A stretch of 57,397 nucleotides of DNA from Anaerolineaceae bacterium (GTDB lineage Bacteria > Chloroflexota > Anaerolineae > Anaerolineales > Anaerolineaceae): contig JAHYJK010000004.1 in the NCBI GenBank assembly GCA_019429225.1, forward strand, positions 1-57,397, read 5' to 3'. Shown here in pieces: positions 17,642-26,091 of the stretch (position 1 is its first letter; each line of letters starts with the position of its first letter). The notes below the pieces were generated by a model. That model made no database searches. It saw nothing but the letters and a program-made list of their open reading frames with translations, and was not told the DNA's origin. A program made the position numbers and the translations under genes.

Positions 17642-17839
17642 GTGGTAAAAAAATTCTACATCAAAAACAAAATCAAAAGGAATGAAACGATTTCCAGGGA
17701 AGCCTGGTTGGCTGAGAGCAGAGCCTTAGCAGAACAAATCAGAATGAACCACGGTGGTCAGATGATCGATGTCGACAGGATCATTGAACTGGATAAACAA
17801 GAACTTGAGGAAAGATTTACAAAATGGATAGAAGAGTAA
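17642..17839 (+). CDS. Small helical protein, unknown function
   Basis: A 65-residue charged protein starting at GTG 17642, preceded by AGAGG at reasonable spacing. The N-terminus is very basic (MVKKFYIKNKIKRNE) and the rest is predicted helical and acidic, ending QELEERFTKWIEE. Its stop lies four bases before the CobW-type GTPase start, so the two are almost certainly one transcript, and it may be a regulatory or scaffold partner. I do not recognise a family. It could also be an antitoxin-like protein, but no toxin is adjacent. Confidence 0.6.
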   Translation: MVKKFYIKNKIKRNETISREAWLAESRALAEQIRMNHGGQMIDVDRIIELDKQELEERFTKWIEE

Positions 17840-17843
17840 CACA

Positions 17844-18932
17844 ATGAAAATATATCTGGTCAGCGGATTTTTGGGCAGTGGAAAGACAACAGCCATCATT
17901 TCGGCCTCGAAAGCATTAATGGCGCAGGGGCTGAAGGTGGGAGTAATTACCAATGACCAGGGCAAGTACCTGGTGGATACTCACTTCATGCGGCTGAATG
18001 ATATCCCGGCGGTGGAGGTCAATGGTGGTTGCTTCTGCTGTAATTATGGTGATTTTAACCAGAGTCTGGAGCAGATTACCCAGGAGATTAAGCCAGATGT
18101 GGTTTTCGCTGAATCAGTGGGATCGTGCGCAGATATTGTCGCAACGGTGGTCAAGCCATTGATGGAATTCAAGACTTCACACGAAGAAGACACCACACTA
18201 ACCACTTTCACCGATGCGCGTTTGCTGAAGATTTATCTGGAAGGGGGTGATTTACCATTTCAGGATCATGTGATCTATATCTTCGAACAGCAGATCCAAG
18301 AGGCAGGGATTCTGGTCATCAACAAGGTAGATTTACTGGCGGATGATGTCCTGGGTGATTTACTGGATCGTACAGCTCAGCACTTCCCTGAGAAGCAGGT
18401 CCTCCCACTGGTCTCATTAACACCTGAGAGCGTAACACCCTGGCTGGAGAGTTTGCAGAATACATTGCAATATGCAACTGCACCACTGAAGATTAGTTAT
18501 AAAATATATGGATCCGGGGAGCAGGAGCTCGCCTGGTACGATGCCCAGCTCAGAGTAGAATCGGGGAGTAAACCAGCAGTCGAATGGGTGCAGGATTTTC
18601 TGGGATTGGTGGCTCAACAGATAAGTGAGCAGGGAATTCCGGTGGGGCATCTTAAGTTTCTGCTGAGTGATGGTGTGCACCATCAAAAATTTAGCCTGGT
18701 GAGTGGGGATGGTGCCCCTGTTTTTGTAATCGATCGACCTGAGGAGTGGGGACAAACAGTTGAATTGACCGTCAATGCCAGGTTGGAAGGTTCGCAGGAG
18801 GAAATAAAGCAACTTTTCCAGAGCTGTCTGACAGAGAGCACTGATTCAATGAAAACAAAAGTAAAAGTCCTGGCAGAGGAATCCTTTCACCCTGGCTTTC
18901 CCAAACCGACGTACAGGTTCCCGAAGATTTGA
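17844..18932 (+). CDS. CobW/COG0523-family P-loop GTPase
   Basis: A 362-residue metal-chaperone-type GTPase. It shows Walker A SGFLGSGKTT at residues 7-16, the metal-binding CxCC motif in NGGCFCCNYGDF, a Walker B-like VVFAESVG and the guanine-specificity motif VINKVDLL. COG0523 proteins hand metal (Zn, Co, Ni) to target enzymes; in methyltransferase neighbourhoods they are often linked to corrinoid or zinc methyltransferases. The C-terminal ~130 residues are a variable target-binding domain. The last ~20 codons are duplicated downstream (19098-19195). Confidence 0.88.
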   Translation: MKIYLVSGFLGSGKTTAIISASKALMAQGLKVGVITNDQGKYLVDTHFMRLNDIPAVEVNGGCFCCNYGDFNQSLEQITQEIKPDVVFAESVGSCADIVATVVKPLMEFKTSHEEDTTLTTFTDARLLKIYLEGGDLPFQDHVIYIFEQQIQEAGILVINKVDLLADDVLGDLLDRTAQHFPEKQVLPLVSLTPESVTPWLESLQNTLQYATAPLKISYKIYGSGEQELAWYDAQLRVESGSKPAVEWVQDFLGLVAQQISEQGIPVGHLKFLLSDGVHHQKFSLVSGDGAPVFVIDRPEEWGQTVELTVNARLEGSQEEIKQLFQSCLTESTDSMKTKVKVLAEESFHPGFPKPTYRFPKI

Positions 18933-19195
18933 GGGGGAGATGTGCAGATTTCCAAACTCACCATGGATTCAAATCCATGGATACTAAAGTTCAAACTGAT
19001 TGAAATCAGTTGGCTGTCGTAACTATTTTCAAATAGTTTGAAATTAATTATCCTATGAATTGATTCATAGGACACGCTGGCGTCACAGGTGACCATCCTG
19101 CCAGAGGAAGCCTTTTCCCAGGGTTTCCAAACCCGACGTATAGGTTCCCGAAGATTTGAGGGGGAGATGTGCAGATTTCCAAACTCTTCCATGGA
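18869..19195 (+). repeat. Duplicated 3' end of the CobW-type gene
   Basis: About 97 bases at 18869-18965, covering the last codons, the stop and ~34 bases of 3' flank, reappear at 19098-19195 with a few substitutions and small indels. The best-preserved segment (GGTTCCCGAAGATTTGAGGG and on through GATTTCCAAACTC) is identical for over 50 bases. In the second copy an indel changes the frame, but it still ends PTYRFPKI and TGA, so it is a gene-end fragment and not a functional gene. The two copies bracket a cluster of four hairpins. Confidence 0.85.
18961..19072. repeat. Cluster of four short hairpins with tetraloops
   Basis: Four consecutive perfect palindromes, each with a four-base loop, stand in 112 bases: 18961-18980 (CCATGGAT, loop TCAA), 18994-19011 (AACTGAT, loop TGAA), 19021-19038 (AACTATT, loop TTCA) and 19051-19072 (TCCTATGAA, loop TTGA). 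Stems differ in sequence but are 7-9 bp long, and loops are all permutations of T/C/G with AA. The gap 18933-19189 contains only these and the duplicated CobW end. Confidence 0.75.
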
Positions 19196-19332
19196 CTGAG
19201 GGTGAACTCATAGGAGGTGATCGTGCGTGGGCTTAATCCTTCTGCCGTCTTGAATTTAAGATATCCATCGATGGCTTTTACTAAGGTAAGTGCTACTTTG
19301 GGTTTTGACGAACCCGGCGAGCTGCGGTTCAT
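19190..19332 (-). pseudogene. Tyrosine recombinase (phage integrase), N-terminal stub
   Basis: The minus strand reads MNRSSPGSSKPKVAL then LVKAIDGYLKFKTAEGLSPR and TITSYEFTLSPW before it runs into the duplicated CobW fragment. This is the beginning of the SAM-like core-binding domain of XerC/D-type integrases. ATG 19330-19332 has an excellent ribosome site (ATGGAGGAA) eight bases upstream, so the start is intact while over 80% of the gene, including all catalytic residues, is gone. It lies 90 bases past the 3' end of the initiator tRNA, a usual integrase location. Confidence 0.7.
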
Positions 19333-19388
19333 AAGAAATTCCTCCATTTTTGGAAAAATGTCTACCGCCGTGCGCCGGGCTAACGAAA

Positions 19389-19413
19389 AACCAGAGCCCG
19401 ACGGACTCTGGTT
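19389..19413 (-). terminator. Terminator of the initiator tRNA gene
   Basis: On the minus strand AACCAGAG pairs with CTCTGGTT, extended inward by T-G, C-G and C-G pairs around a GTC loop, and a run of five T follows. It is ten bases beyond the tRNA 3' end. Confidence 0.8.
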
Positions 19414-19422
19414 TACTCTTAG

Positions 19423-19494
<72 letters not shown>

Positions 19495-19514
19495 TCGTTT
19501 ATTGAACGATCAGA

Positions 19515-19543
19515 ATTTTACCCCACCTTGCCTGATCCGTCAA
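19515..19543 (-). promoter_or_regulatory. Promoter of the initiator tRNA gene
   Basis: Minus-strand TTGACG (19538-19543) and TAAAAT (19515-19520) are spaced by 17 bases, with the tRNA 5' end 21 bases downstream of the -10 box. Confidence 0.75.
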
Positions 19544-19670
19544 GCCAAACATTATTCGATACTTCATCCATATTCATTGTGTGAATCTGTTTCTATTGTC
19601 CATTTTCATGTATTTTCCTAAATATTCAATCTTTTTTGTACTTTGTGACTGAATTTAAGTTAAATGTCAC

Positions 19671-19698
19671 TTGACAGATGGGCAGGATTTTGTAGAAT
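19671..19698 (+). promoter_or_regulatory. Promoter of the AOR/molybdenum hydroxylase operon
   Basis: Consensus TTGACA (19671-19676) and TAGAAT (19693-19698) with a 16-base spacer. The start would be near 19705, leaving a 150-nt leader before ATG 19855. The rest of the gap 19495-19854 holds the tRNA promoter and no gene that I can support. Confidence 0.7.
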
Positions 19699-19854
19699 CT
19701 TAAATAGAAAATAAATTTTTTCTACCAATCTCCACAATATTAATGGTATCCTGATTTCATCTTTTATTATCAAAAGAGTTTCAAAATCAGACACTTCATT
19801 CACGAGAATCACTTCAACATCGGTGATTGTCAATCATAATCAATTGAGGAAAAA

Positions 19855-21741
19855 ATGGCGAAAACTGCATGGATAAATTTATCGACTGGTGAAATCCGGG
19901 TGGAAGAAACAAATCCGAGACTTCTCCAGCAATTTTTAGGAGGGCGTGGATTAGGAGCTAAATATTTGTATGATCTTGTGCAACCCGGAATTGATCCATT
20001 TGGACCAGAAAATTATATAATTTTTACCAATGGTTTATTCAGTGGCACATCATGGCCTTCTGCTTCTCGTTATCATGTCACCTTCAAATCCCCTGCCACC
20101 GATGGGTATGGATATGCCAACTCCGGTGGCGGATTTGGGCCTGAACTCGCTTTAGCGGATTATGATGCCCTGATTGTTTCTGGGGTTTCCCCCACACCTG
20201 TTTATCTCAAAATTACCGATGAATCTATTTCTCTGGAAAATGCTGAACATCTTTGGGGAAAACGTACCGGTGAGGTACAGGATATTTTATTAGGAGCCAA
20301 CTCACCCAAAGGAGCCAATGGCCGCGTTGCCTGCATTGGTCCTGCTGGAGAGAATCTTGTTCGAATCGCTTCCATTATTAATGATTATGGCCGCGCCGCC
20401 GCTCGTGGTGGTCCAGGCGCTGTGATGGGTTCTAAGAAGTTGAAGGCAATCCATGTGAAATCCTCTTGTAAAGGTAAGAATCCCCCCGATTTGAAAGATG
20501 AGATCAAGAGATTGAACCAGCATCTCCGTCAGGATCCAAAAATGCAGGGATTGATTGATTCGGGCACTGTGATATTAATGCGCTCCAAAAATGTCAGTGG
20601 TGATTTACCTGCAAAAAACCATCAATTAGGTCAGGTGCCATTTATCGATAAAATGGATGCTGCTGCTATGAAAAACTATCGCACCAAACGAATGGGCTGC
20701 CGCTTCTGTCCGGTGCAATGCTCGTGTGAATCAATCGGTCAGGGATCTGAAGGGCCCATTCACACCGAAGGACCGGAATATGAGTCCACTGATGCCCTGG
20801 GACCAGTACTATGGAATGAAGATGTCAATGTCATCATTGAAGGCAATTATCTTTGCAATGAACTGGGCTTGGACACGATCTCCACCGGCAAGGTGATTGG
20901 CTTTGCCATGGAATGCCATGAAAAAGGCATTTTATCCGATGCTGATTTCAACCTGGAGTGGGGTGATGCCTGCACCATTCTTGGTTTAATGAAGAGCATC
21001 TCCTATCGCAAGGGGATCGGTGATCTGCTGGCAGAGGGGACTAAACGTGCTGCGGAAAAAATCGGTCACGGCGCTGAAGCTTTTGCAATGCATGTGAAAG
21101 GATTGGAGATCCCAGAACAGGAACCACGCGTCGCCAAAGGTTTTGGGTTGGGTCACGCTGTTTCTAATCGCGGTGCCGATCACCTGTATGGTTTACCTGC
21201 TATCGATCTGGCTGGTAATTTTGAGACAGCCCGCAAGGTATTTGACCCGGAAATTATCGATGAGTTAATGGAATCCTCCAATGAAAAATATAAAGCAGAT
21301 ATGCTCATCTATGGTGAACATTTTTGTGCTTTATCCGATGCCTTTGGGGTTTGCAAGTTCACAACCACGGAAGAATACAGTTTGATGCCTTCCGATTTCC
21401 TGCCCGGATTAAAAATTATGGGTTTCGATCTTGATGAACGATCCTTGCTGCAAATTGGAGAACGGATCGTTAATCTGGAACGGTTATTTAATGTAAGGGA
21501 AGGCTTTGACCGCAAAGATGATAACTTGCCCAAGCGATTTACGACTGAAGAGATGCCTATTTATGCCAATGAAAGAGATCCTGAAACAGGAAAAACAATC
21601 CTGGGCAAGCAAATTGGTTCAGCGATTATTCATGACCTGGATGCGATGTTGGATCGTTATTACCAGTTACGCAGCTGGGATGAGCTGGGAAAACCTAAGC
21701 CTGAAAAACTTCAGGAATTGAATTTAATGAGTGAATATTGA
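19855..21741 (+). CDS. Aldehyde:ferredoxin oxidoreductase (tungsten AOR family)
   Basis: A 628-residue enzyme of usual AOR length. It starts with FLGGRGLGAKYLYDL in the N-terminal cofactor-binding domain, then IGPAGENLVRIASIINDYGR and ARGGPGAVMGSKKLKAI, which bind the bis-tungstopterin. The [4Fe-4S] cysteines are in GCRFCPVQCSC (near residue 280) with the distal Cys in DAFGVCKF. The family oxidises aldehydes to acids with ferredoxin reduction, or runs in reverse on carboxylates. Cytoplasmic. Ribosome site TTGAGGAAAAA precedes ATG 19855. It is the first gene of an operon with a molybdenum hydroxylase and a MoaD-like protein. The substrate cannot be read from sequence. Confidence 0.93.
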   Translation: MAKTAWINLSTGEIRVEETNPRLLQQFLGGRGLGAKYLYDLVQPGIDPFGPENYIIFTNGLFSGTSWPSASRYHVTFKSPATDGYGYANSGGGFGPELALADYDALIVSGVSPTPVYLKITDESISLENAEHLWGKRTGEVQDILLGANSPKGANGRVACIGPAGENLVRIASIINDYGRAAARGGPGAVMGSKKLKAIHVKSSCKGKNPPDLKDEIKRLNQHLRQDPKMQGLIDSGTVILMRSKNVSGDLPAKNHQLGQVPFIDKMDAAAMKNYRTKRMGCRFCPVQCSCESIGQGSEGPIHTEGPEYESTDALGPVLWNEDVNVIIEGNYLCNELGLDTISTGKVIGFAMECHEKGILSDADFNLEWGDACTILGLMKSISYRKGIGDLLAEGTKRAAEKIGHGAEAFAMHVKGLEIPEQEPRVAKGFGLGHAVSNRGADHLYGLPAIDLAGNFETARKVFDPEIIDELMESSNEKYKADMLIYGEHFCALSDAFGVCKFTTTEEYSLMPSDFLPGLKIMGFDLDERSLLQIGERIVNLERLFNVREGFDRKDDNLPKRFTTEEMPIYANERDPETGKTILGKQIGSAIIHDLDAMLDRYYQLRSWDELGKPKPEKLQELNLMSEY

Positions 21742-21804
21742 AAAAACCATGATGAAGTAAAATAATTTTTAGAAAATCACTTTTTACGTGGGAATGGATA
21801 AAAG

Positions 21805-22680
21805 ATGGCAAAATTTGATTATGTATTAGCAAAAACTCTGGAAGATGCTGTTCATCTGTTGAACGAACCAAATATTCGCAGTATCCCTTTAGCAGGCGGA
21901 ACGGATATCTATGTAGCAATTCGAGTCAATCCAATCTGGTTTGACCGATTGGTGGATATTCGCAGAATTCCAGAATTATCTCAGATCACACAGGAAGGAG
22001 ATGTGGTATCTCTGGGTGCAGCGGTAACTTTTTCGCACGCCATCGCAAATCCCATCCTGCAGAAAGTTGCACCATTTCTTGTGGAAGCCTGCAGTACGAT
22101 CGGCGGGCCAGCCGTCAGAAACTGCGGGACATTTGGTGGTAATGTATCCAATGCGGCTGCCTGTGCCGATTCTTTACCGGCACTTGTCTGCCTGGAAGCA
22201 GTCGCTCATCTGCGATCACCCAAAGGAAAGCGCCAGCTCAAAGTAGAGGATCTGGTCACCGGACCACATGAAACGAAAATCGAATCAGGGGAATTATTAA
22301 CCCATTTCACATTCAAAGTTCCTCCCGAAAAGGCCAGAAGTTGTTTCATTAAAATAGGTCGCCGTGAAGCTCAATCCATTTCTCGGTTAAGTATCGCTGT
22401 CATTGGAGCTGTGGATTCAACAGGAATGGTGGATTACATTCGTGTCTGTCCGGGAGCTGCTGTGGCAACACCGGTTCGTTTTCCTCATGTTGAAGCTGTT
22501 TTATTGGGAAAAAAACCGGATGAAGAAATCATTACCGCAGCAGCGGAACAACTGGTTGTAGATATGATCGTGAGCACCGGTCGGCGCTGGTCAACAGAGT
22601 ATAAGGAAATAACCCTGAAAGCGATTGCGGAAAGATCGCTCACGAAAATTTTTTTAGAGGATGGACAGCATGTTAATTAA
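21805..22680 (+). CDS. Molybdenum hydroxylase FAD subunit (CoxM/XdhB-like)
   Basis: A 291-residue FAD-binding subunit of the xanthine dehydrogenase/CO dehydrogenase family. The FAD pyrophosphate-binding motifs are clear: SIPLAGGTDIYVAIR near residue 30 and TIGGPAVRNCGTFGGNVSNA near residue 100. It passes electrons from the Fe-S subunit to its acceptor. The next gene starts inside its 3' end, so translation is coupled. Confidence 0.93.
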   Translation: MAKFDYVLAKTLEDAVHLLNEPNIRSIPLAGGTDIYVAIRVNPIWFDRLVDIRRIPELSQITQEGDVVSLGAAVTFSHAIANPILQKVAPFLVEACSTIGGPAVRNCGTFGGNVSNAAACADSLPALVCLEAVAHLRSPKGKRQLKVEDLVTGPHETKIESGELLTHFTFKVPPEKARSCFIKIGRREAQSISRLSIAVIGAVDSTGMVDYIRVCPGAAVATPVRFPHVEAVLLGKKPDEEIITAAAEQLVVDMIVSTGRRWSTEYKEITLKAIAERSLTKIFLEDGQHVN

Positions 22681-23164
22681 TTTCAATTTGAATCATAAAC
22701 CAGTTTCGGTGGATGCACCGGCTGATATTACGCTGTTAGCTTTACTGCGGGATCGTTTTAAGCTAACCGGTACAAAAGAAGCCTGTGAGGTTGGAGAATG
22801 CGGTGCCTGTTCGGTCTTATTGGATGGAGAACTGGTGAATAGCTGCCTGGTAGCGGCACCTTCTGTAATGGGACGCAATGTAGTCACCATAGAAGGTATT
22901 CATGCTGAGGACGGCGGACCCAATGATTTGCAACGAAACTTCATCGAAAAAGGTGCTGTGCAATGTGGATTTTGTATCCCAGGCATGGTATTGGCAGGAG
23001 AAGCACTTCTGTCAATAAAGTCTGATCCTAGCAGATTAGAAATTAGAGAAGCATTGGCAGGGAATCTGTGCCGTTGCACCGGTTATATGCAGATTGTGGA
23101 TGCAATCGAGACCACAGCCAAAGCTCGTGCAGAAAAGCATCATCCAGAAAAAAGGGAGGATTAG
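22670..23164 (+). CDS. Molybdenum hydroxylase [2Fe-2S] subunit (CoxS/XdhC-like)
   Basis: About 164 residues. Two [2Fe-2S] clusters are visible: the plant-ferredoxin type in CEVGECGACSVLLDGE...NSC and the helical type in QCGFCIPGMVLAGEAL with NLCRCTGYMQIVDAI. ATG 22670 is preferred over the in-frame ATG 22661 because AGAGGA lies at proper distance only for 22670. It overlaps the FAD subunit gene by 11 bases and is followed after five bases by the large subunit gene. Confidence 0.95.
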   Translation: MLINFNLNHKPVSVDAPADITLLALLRDRFKLTGTKEACEVGECGACSVLLDGELVNSCLVAAPSVMGRNVVTIEGIHAEDGGPNDLQRNFIEKGAVQCGFCIPGMVLAGEALLSIKSDPSRLEIREALAGNLCRCTGYMQIVDAIETTAKARAEKHHPEKRED

Positions 23165-23169
23165 TCTCA

Positions 23170-25506
23170 ATGGCAAATTTAAAATATGTTGGCCACCCAG
23201 CTCAACGTGTCGATGCTTTGGATAAAGTCATGGGCAAAACCAAATATGTAGGAGATATGTCCATTCCTGGAATGTTGTACGCTCGCTCGCTTCGCAGCGA
23301 ACTCCCTCATGCCCGTATCGTAAAACTGGACGTTTCCCCTGCGCTGAAAGTTCCTGGGGTTGTTGCCGTTGTCACCAGTGATGATTTCATGAATCACAGT
23401 AATTTTGGCTTTCCCATATCTGATATGTACATGCTCGCCTATGAGAAAGTTCGTTATGTGGGTGAAGGTATCGCATCCGTGGCTGCTGAAACACCAGAAG
23501 CCGCGTTAGAAGGTGTCAAAGCCATCATCTGTGAGCTGGAACCCCTTCCAGCCGTGTTTGATATGGCTCACGCCCTGGATCCGGATGCACCTCAAATTGG
23601 ACCAAACCGTACCGATGGGAACCATCCCAATTACATCGGTCATTATCCGGTCTATAAAGGCAATCCAACCGAAAAATTACAGGAGTGCGATGTCACCATC
23701 GAACAGAAATATGAAACGGTGATGCAGGAACATGCCTACCTTGAGACAGAAGGTGGGTTGGCTATTCCCACCCCGGAAGGCGGGGTTGTCGTTTATCTTT
23801 CCTGCCAGAGCCCTTTTATTCCACGAAATGATCTTTGTAAAGTATTAGGCTTATCAGCGGACCGTGTACGCGTGATTGTTCCTCCTGTTGGCGGTTCGTT
23901 TGGTGGAAAAGACGATCTGAATTACCAGACCGCCGGTCAGGTGGCTGCCCTGGCATTGAAAGCCAAACGCCCCGTTCGAATGACCTTCTCCCGCGAGGAA
24001 AGCATCATTGCCAGCTACAAACGTGGCTCCATGCGTATGAACATCAAACTCGGTGCTGATCAAGATGGCACATTACGAGCCTGTGAATTCAGGAGCCTTT
24101 ATGATTCTGGTGCATATTCCTCTCAAAGCCCCTTCACCAGCTGGCGCGCCAGTATTCATGCTATGGGAGCATACCGTTATGAAGATTGCACAGTCGATAT
24201 CGATACGGTTTATACCAACACTGGTTATGCTGGCGCATACCGTGGCTTCGGCAATACCGAAGTTTGTTCTGGAATTGAGCAAGCCATTGACGAAATGGCT
24301 GATGCTCTAAAAATGGATCCCATGGATTTCCGTTTGAAAAACTGTCTTAAGGTTGGAGATGTCACCCCACACGGACAATTACTTTCAGAATCGGTAGGAT
24401 TGACAGATTGTATTTTGAAAGTTCGCAAAATGAGTGATTGGGATCGCAAACGAAAAGAATTCGCCAGCCAATCACCTTCCGCCGAAAAACGGCGTGGTAT
24501 TGGTGTTGCTGCACTTTTCCATGGAACCTCTTTGGGTGCAGAAGGCCTGGATGAAGCCACCGCCACCATCGAAATCCATTCTGATAATCAGGTTACCTTG
24601 ACATCGGGTTTGACCGATTATGGTACCGGAGCTCGCACAGTTTATACCTTAATCGCCGCTGAGATCCTGGGAATCAAGCCTGAACGGATTCTTGTTCACA
24701 ATCCCGATACCAATACTGCAAAAGACAGTGGTCCCACGGTCGCCAGCCGTACTACCATTCTGGCAGGGAACTCTGTGCGCGTTGCCGCACAAAACCTGAT
24801 CCAGAACCTGGATTGGGCAGCCGCAGATTTCTTGAAGTGTGATGTTTATCAGGTGCATCGTGTCGGTGAGGATTATATCGGCCCCAGCGAAGAACCTGTT
24901 TCCTGGGATATTATTGTTAAACACGCCCGCGAGATGGGATTGGTTTTGTCTGCATTTGGTAGATGGACAGCACCCGAAATTCATTGGGATGAAGAAAAAG
25001 GTACCGGAATACCCTATTTTGCTTATCATTTTGGTGCACAGGTGGCTGAAGTTGAGGTGGATCTCAAGACTGGTCACACTGATGTGGTCAACATCTGGGC
25101 TGTTCATGATATAGGTAAAGTCATTTTTCCTCAGGGCGCTTATGGTCAGCTATATGGCGGCATTTCTCACGGTCTGGGTTATGGACTCTATGAAGATCTG
25201 GATTACCAGAATGGTTATGCACAATCCATTAACTTTGATACCTATCTTATTCCTACTTCAATGGATATGCCTGAGATCAAAGGCGGGTTTGTGGAAGCAG
25301 CATTCTCTGCCGGACCATTTGGGGCTAAGAATATTGCAGAACCATCCATGGTACCCACAGCTCCCGCGATATTAAATGCGATTGCCAACGCCACTGGCAG
25401 GAGAATTCGCAAGCTGCCAGCCAACCTTGAAAGAGTGATGCTGGGCAAGGAACTCACCAAAAAAGGGTCACCTTTCAGCTGTAAAGTTGCTCTTAAAATC
25501 ACATAA
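23170..25506 (+). CDS. Molybdenum hydroxylase large (molybdopterin) subunit
   Basis: A 778-residue catalytic subunit of the xanthine dehydrogenase family. It starts with YVGHPAQRVDALDKVMGKTK and has the cofactor motifs VPPVGGSFGGKDDLNYQTAG, GAYRGFGNTE and the C-terminal FGAKNIAEPSMVPTAPAI containing the catalytic Glu. The longer frame from 23068 is rejected: GGGAGG lies just before ATG 23170 and the extra codons overlap the Fe-S subunit. The AYRGFG motif shows it is not a form I CO dehydrogenase (AYRCSFR). Substrate could be a purine, an N-heterocycle, an aldehyde or an aromatic CoA thioester; not decidable here. Confidence 0.94.
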   Translation: MANLKYVGHPAQRVDALDKVMGKTKYVGDMSIPGMLYARSLRSELPHARIVKLDVSPALKVPGVVAVVTSDDFMNHSNFGFPISDMYMLAYEKVRYVGEGIASVAAETPEAALEGVKAIICELEPLPAVFDMAHALDPDAPQIGPNRTDGNHPNYIGHYPVYKGNPTEKLQECDVTIEQKYETVMQEHAYLETEGGLAIPTPEGGVVVYLSCQSPFIPRNDLCKVLGLSADRVRVIVPPVGGSFGGKDDLNYQTAGQVAALALKAKRPVRMTFSREESIIASYKRGSMRMNIKLGADQDGTLRACEFRSLYDSGAYSSQSPFTSWRASIHAMGAYRYEDCTVDIDTVYTNTGYAGAYRGFGNTEVCSGIEQAIDEMADALKMDPMDFRLKNCLKVGDVTPHGQLLSESVGLTDCILKVRKMSDWDRKRKEFASQSPSAEKRRGIGVAALFHGTSLGAEGLDEATATIEIHSDNQVTLTSGLTDYGTGARTVYTLIAAEILGIKPERILVHNPDTNTAKDSGPTVASRTTILAGNSVRVAAQNLIQNLDWAAADFLKCDVYQVHRVGEDYIGPSEEPVSWDIIVKHAREMGLVLSAFGRWTAPEIHWDEEKGTGIPYFAYHFGAQVAEVEVDLKTGHTDVVNIWAVHDIGKVIFPQGAYGQLYGGISHGLGYGLYEDLDYQNGYAQSINFDTYLIPTSMDMPEIKGGFVEAAFSAGPFGAKNIAEPSMVPTAPAILNAIANATGRRIRKLPANLERVMLGKELTKKGSPFSCKVALKIT

Positions 25507-25511
25507 TCACG

Positions 25512-25802
25512 ATGCATTCCGGTCAAATTACAGTAAAGGTACGTTTCTTCGGTATTTTAGAAAAGTATGCTGGAGCACGATTAATTGTTTTTGATGTGCC
25601 GGAAGGATACACACTACAAGAATTATTAGATAAGCTGGAAGAAATCAATCCTCCAGCTTATCGAGAATTATTCCGTCAAATACCGGAATCTGAGCCTTTT
25701 TTAAGAATCATGATCAATGATGTTCTGATTCATAAAAATGATGAAATTCCATTGACGCAGAATGACGTCATCACCTTGCTTCCAGGAATTTCCGGTGGAT
25801 AA
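25512..25802 (+). CDS. MoaD/ThiS-like sulfur-carrier protein
   Basis: A 96-residue ubiquitin-like protein ending in the essential GG (LLPGISGG), which is adenylated and thiocarboxylated to deliver sulfur for molybdopterin. The start VKVRFFGILEKYAGARL and DVITLLPG are typical of MoaD. It follows the hydroxylase large subunit by five bases, so it is the last gene of the operon and probably serves cofactor assembly for the upstream tungsten and molybdenum enzymes. Confidence 0.9.
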   Translation: MHSGQITVKVRFFGILEKYAGARLIVFDVPEGYTLQELLDKLEEINPPAYRELFRQIPESEPFLRIMINDVLIHKNDEIPLTQNDVITLLPGISGG

Positions 25803-25813
25803 ATCATTTAACT

Positions 25814-25834
25814 GATTAGAATCTGTTTCTAATC
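25814..25834. terminator. Bidirectional terminator hairpin
   Basis: GATTAGAA (25814-25821) and TTCTAATC (25827-25834) pair around a five-base loop between the convergent moaD-like and small membrane protein genes. The stem overlaps the last codons of the latter. Confidence 0.6.
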
Positions 25835-26056
25835 TTTGTTGATCTTTTTTACGAAAATATCCAATCCAAATAAAAACAAAGCAACCAGACCGATGGGGAC
25901 TAATCCACCTACTAAGCACAGCAAGCCGACTAAAGCTGCCCCGGTTCCATAAAAAATGGCTATTAACCCCAGACCCACCACAAACAACAGCACAAATCCC
26001 CCAATGATTAATTGCACATTGGTTTGAGATGTATACTTCTTTAAATCACGAGACAT
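25829..26056 (-). CDS. Small two-helix membrane protein
   Basis: A 75-residue protein with a short basic cytoplasmic N-terminus (MSRDLKKYTSQT), two hydrophobic segments (about 15-36 and 40-65) and a basic C-terminal tail (VKKINKD). It follows der by 35 bases on the same strand and is likely the last gene of the coaE-cdaA-cdaR-der transcript. No known domain is recognised. Confidence 0.7.
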   Translation of the reverse strand: MSRDLKKYTSQTNVQLIIGGFVLLFVVGLGLIAIFYGTGAALVGLLCLVGGLVPIGLVALFLFGLDIFVKKINKD

Positions 26057-26091
26057 GTGTACTCAATCCATTTGATCATGAGCCGGTTAAA

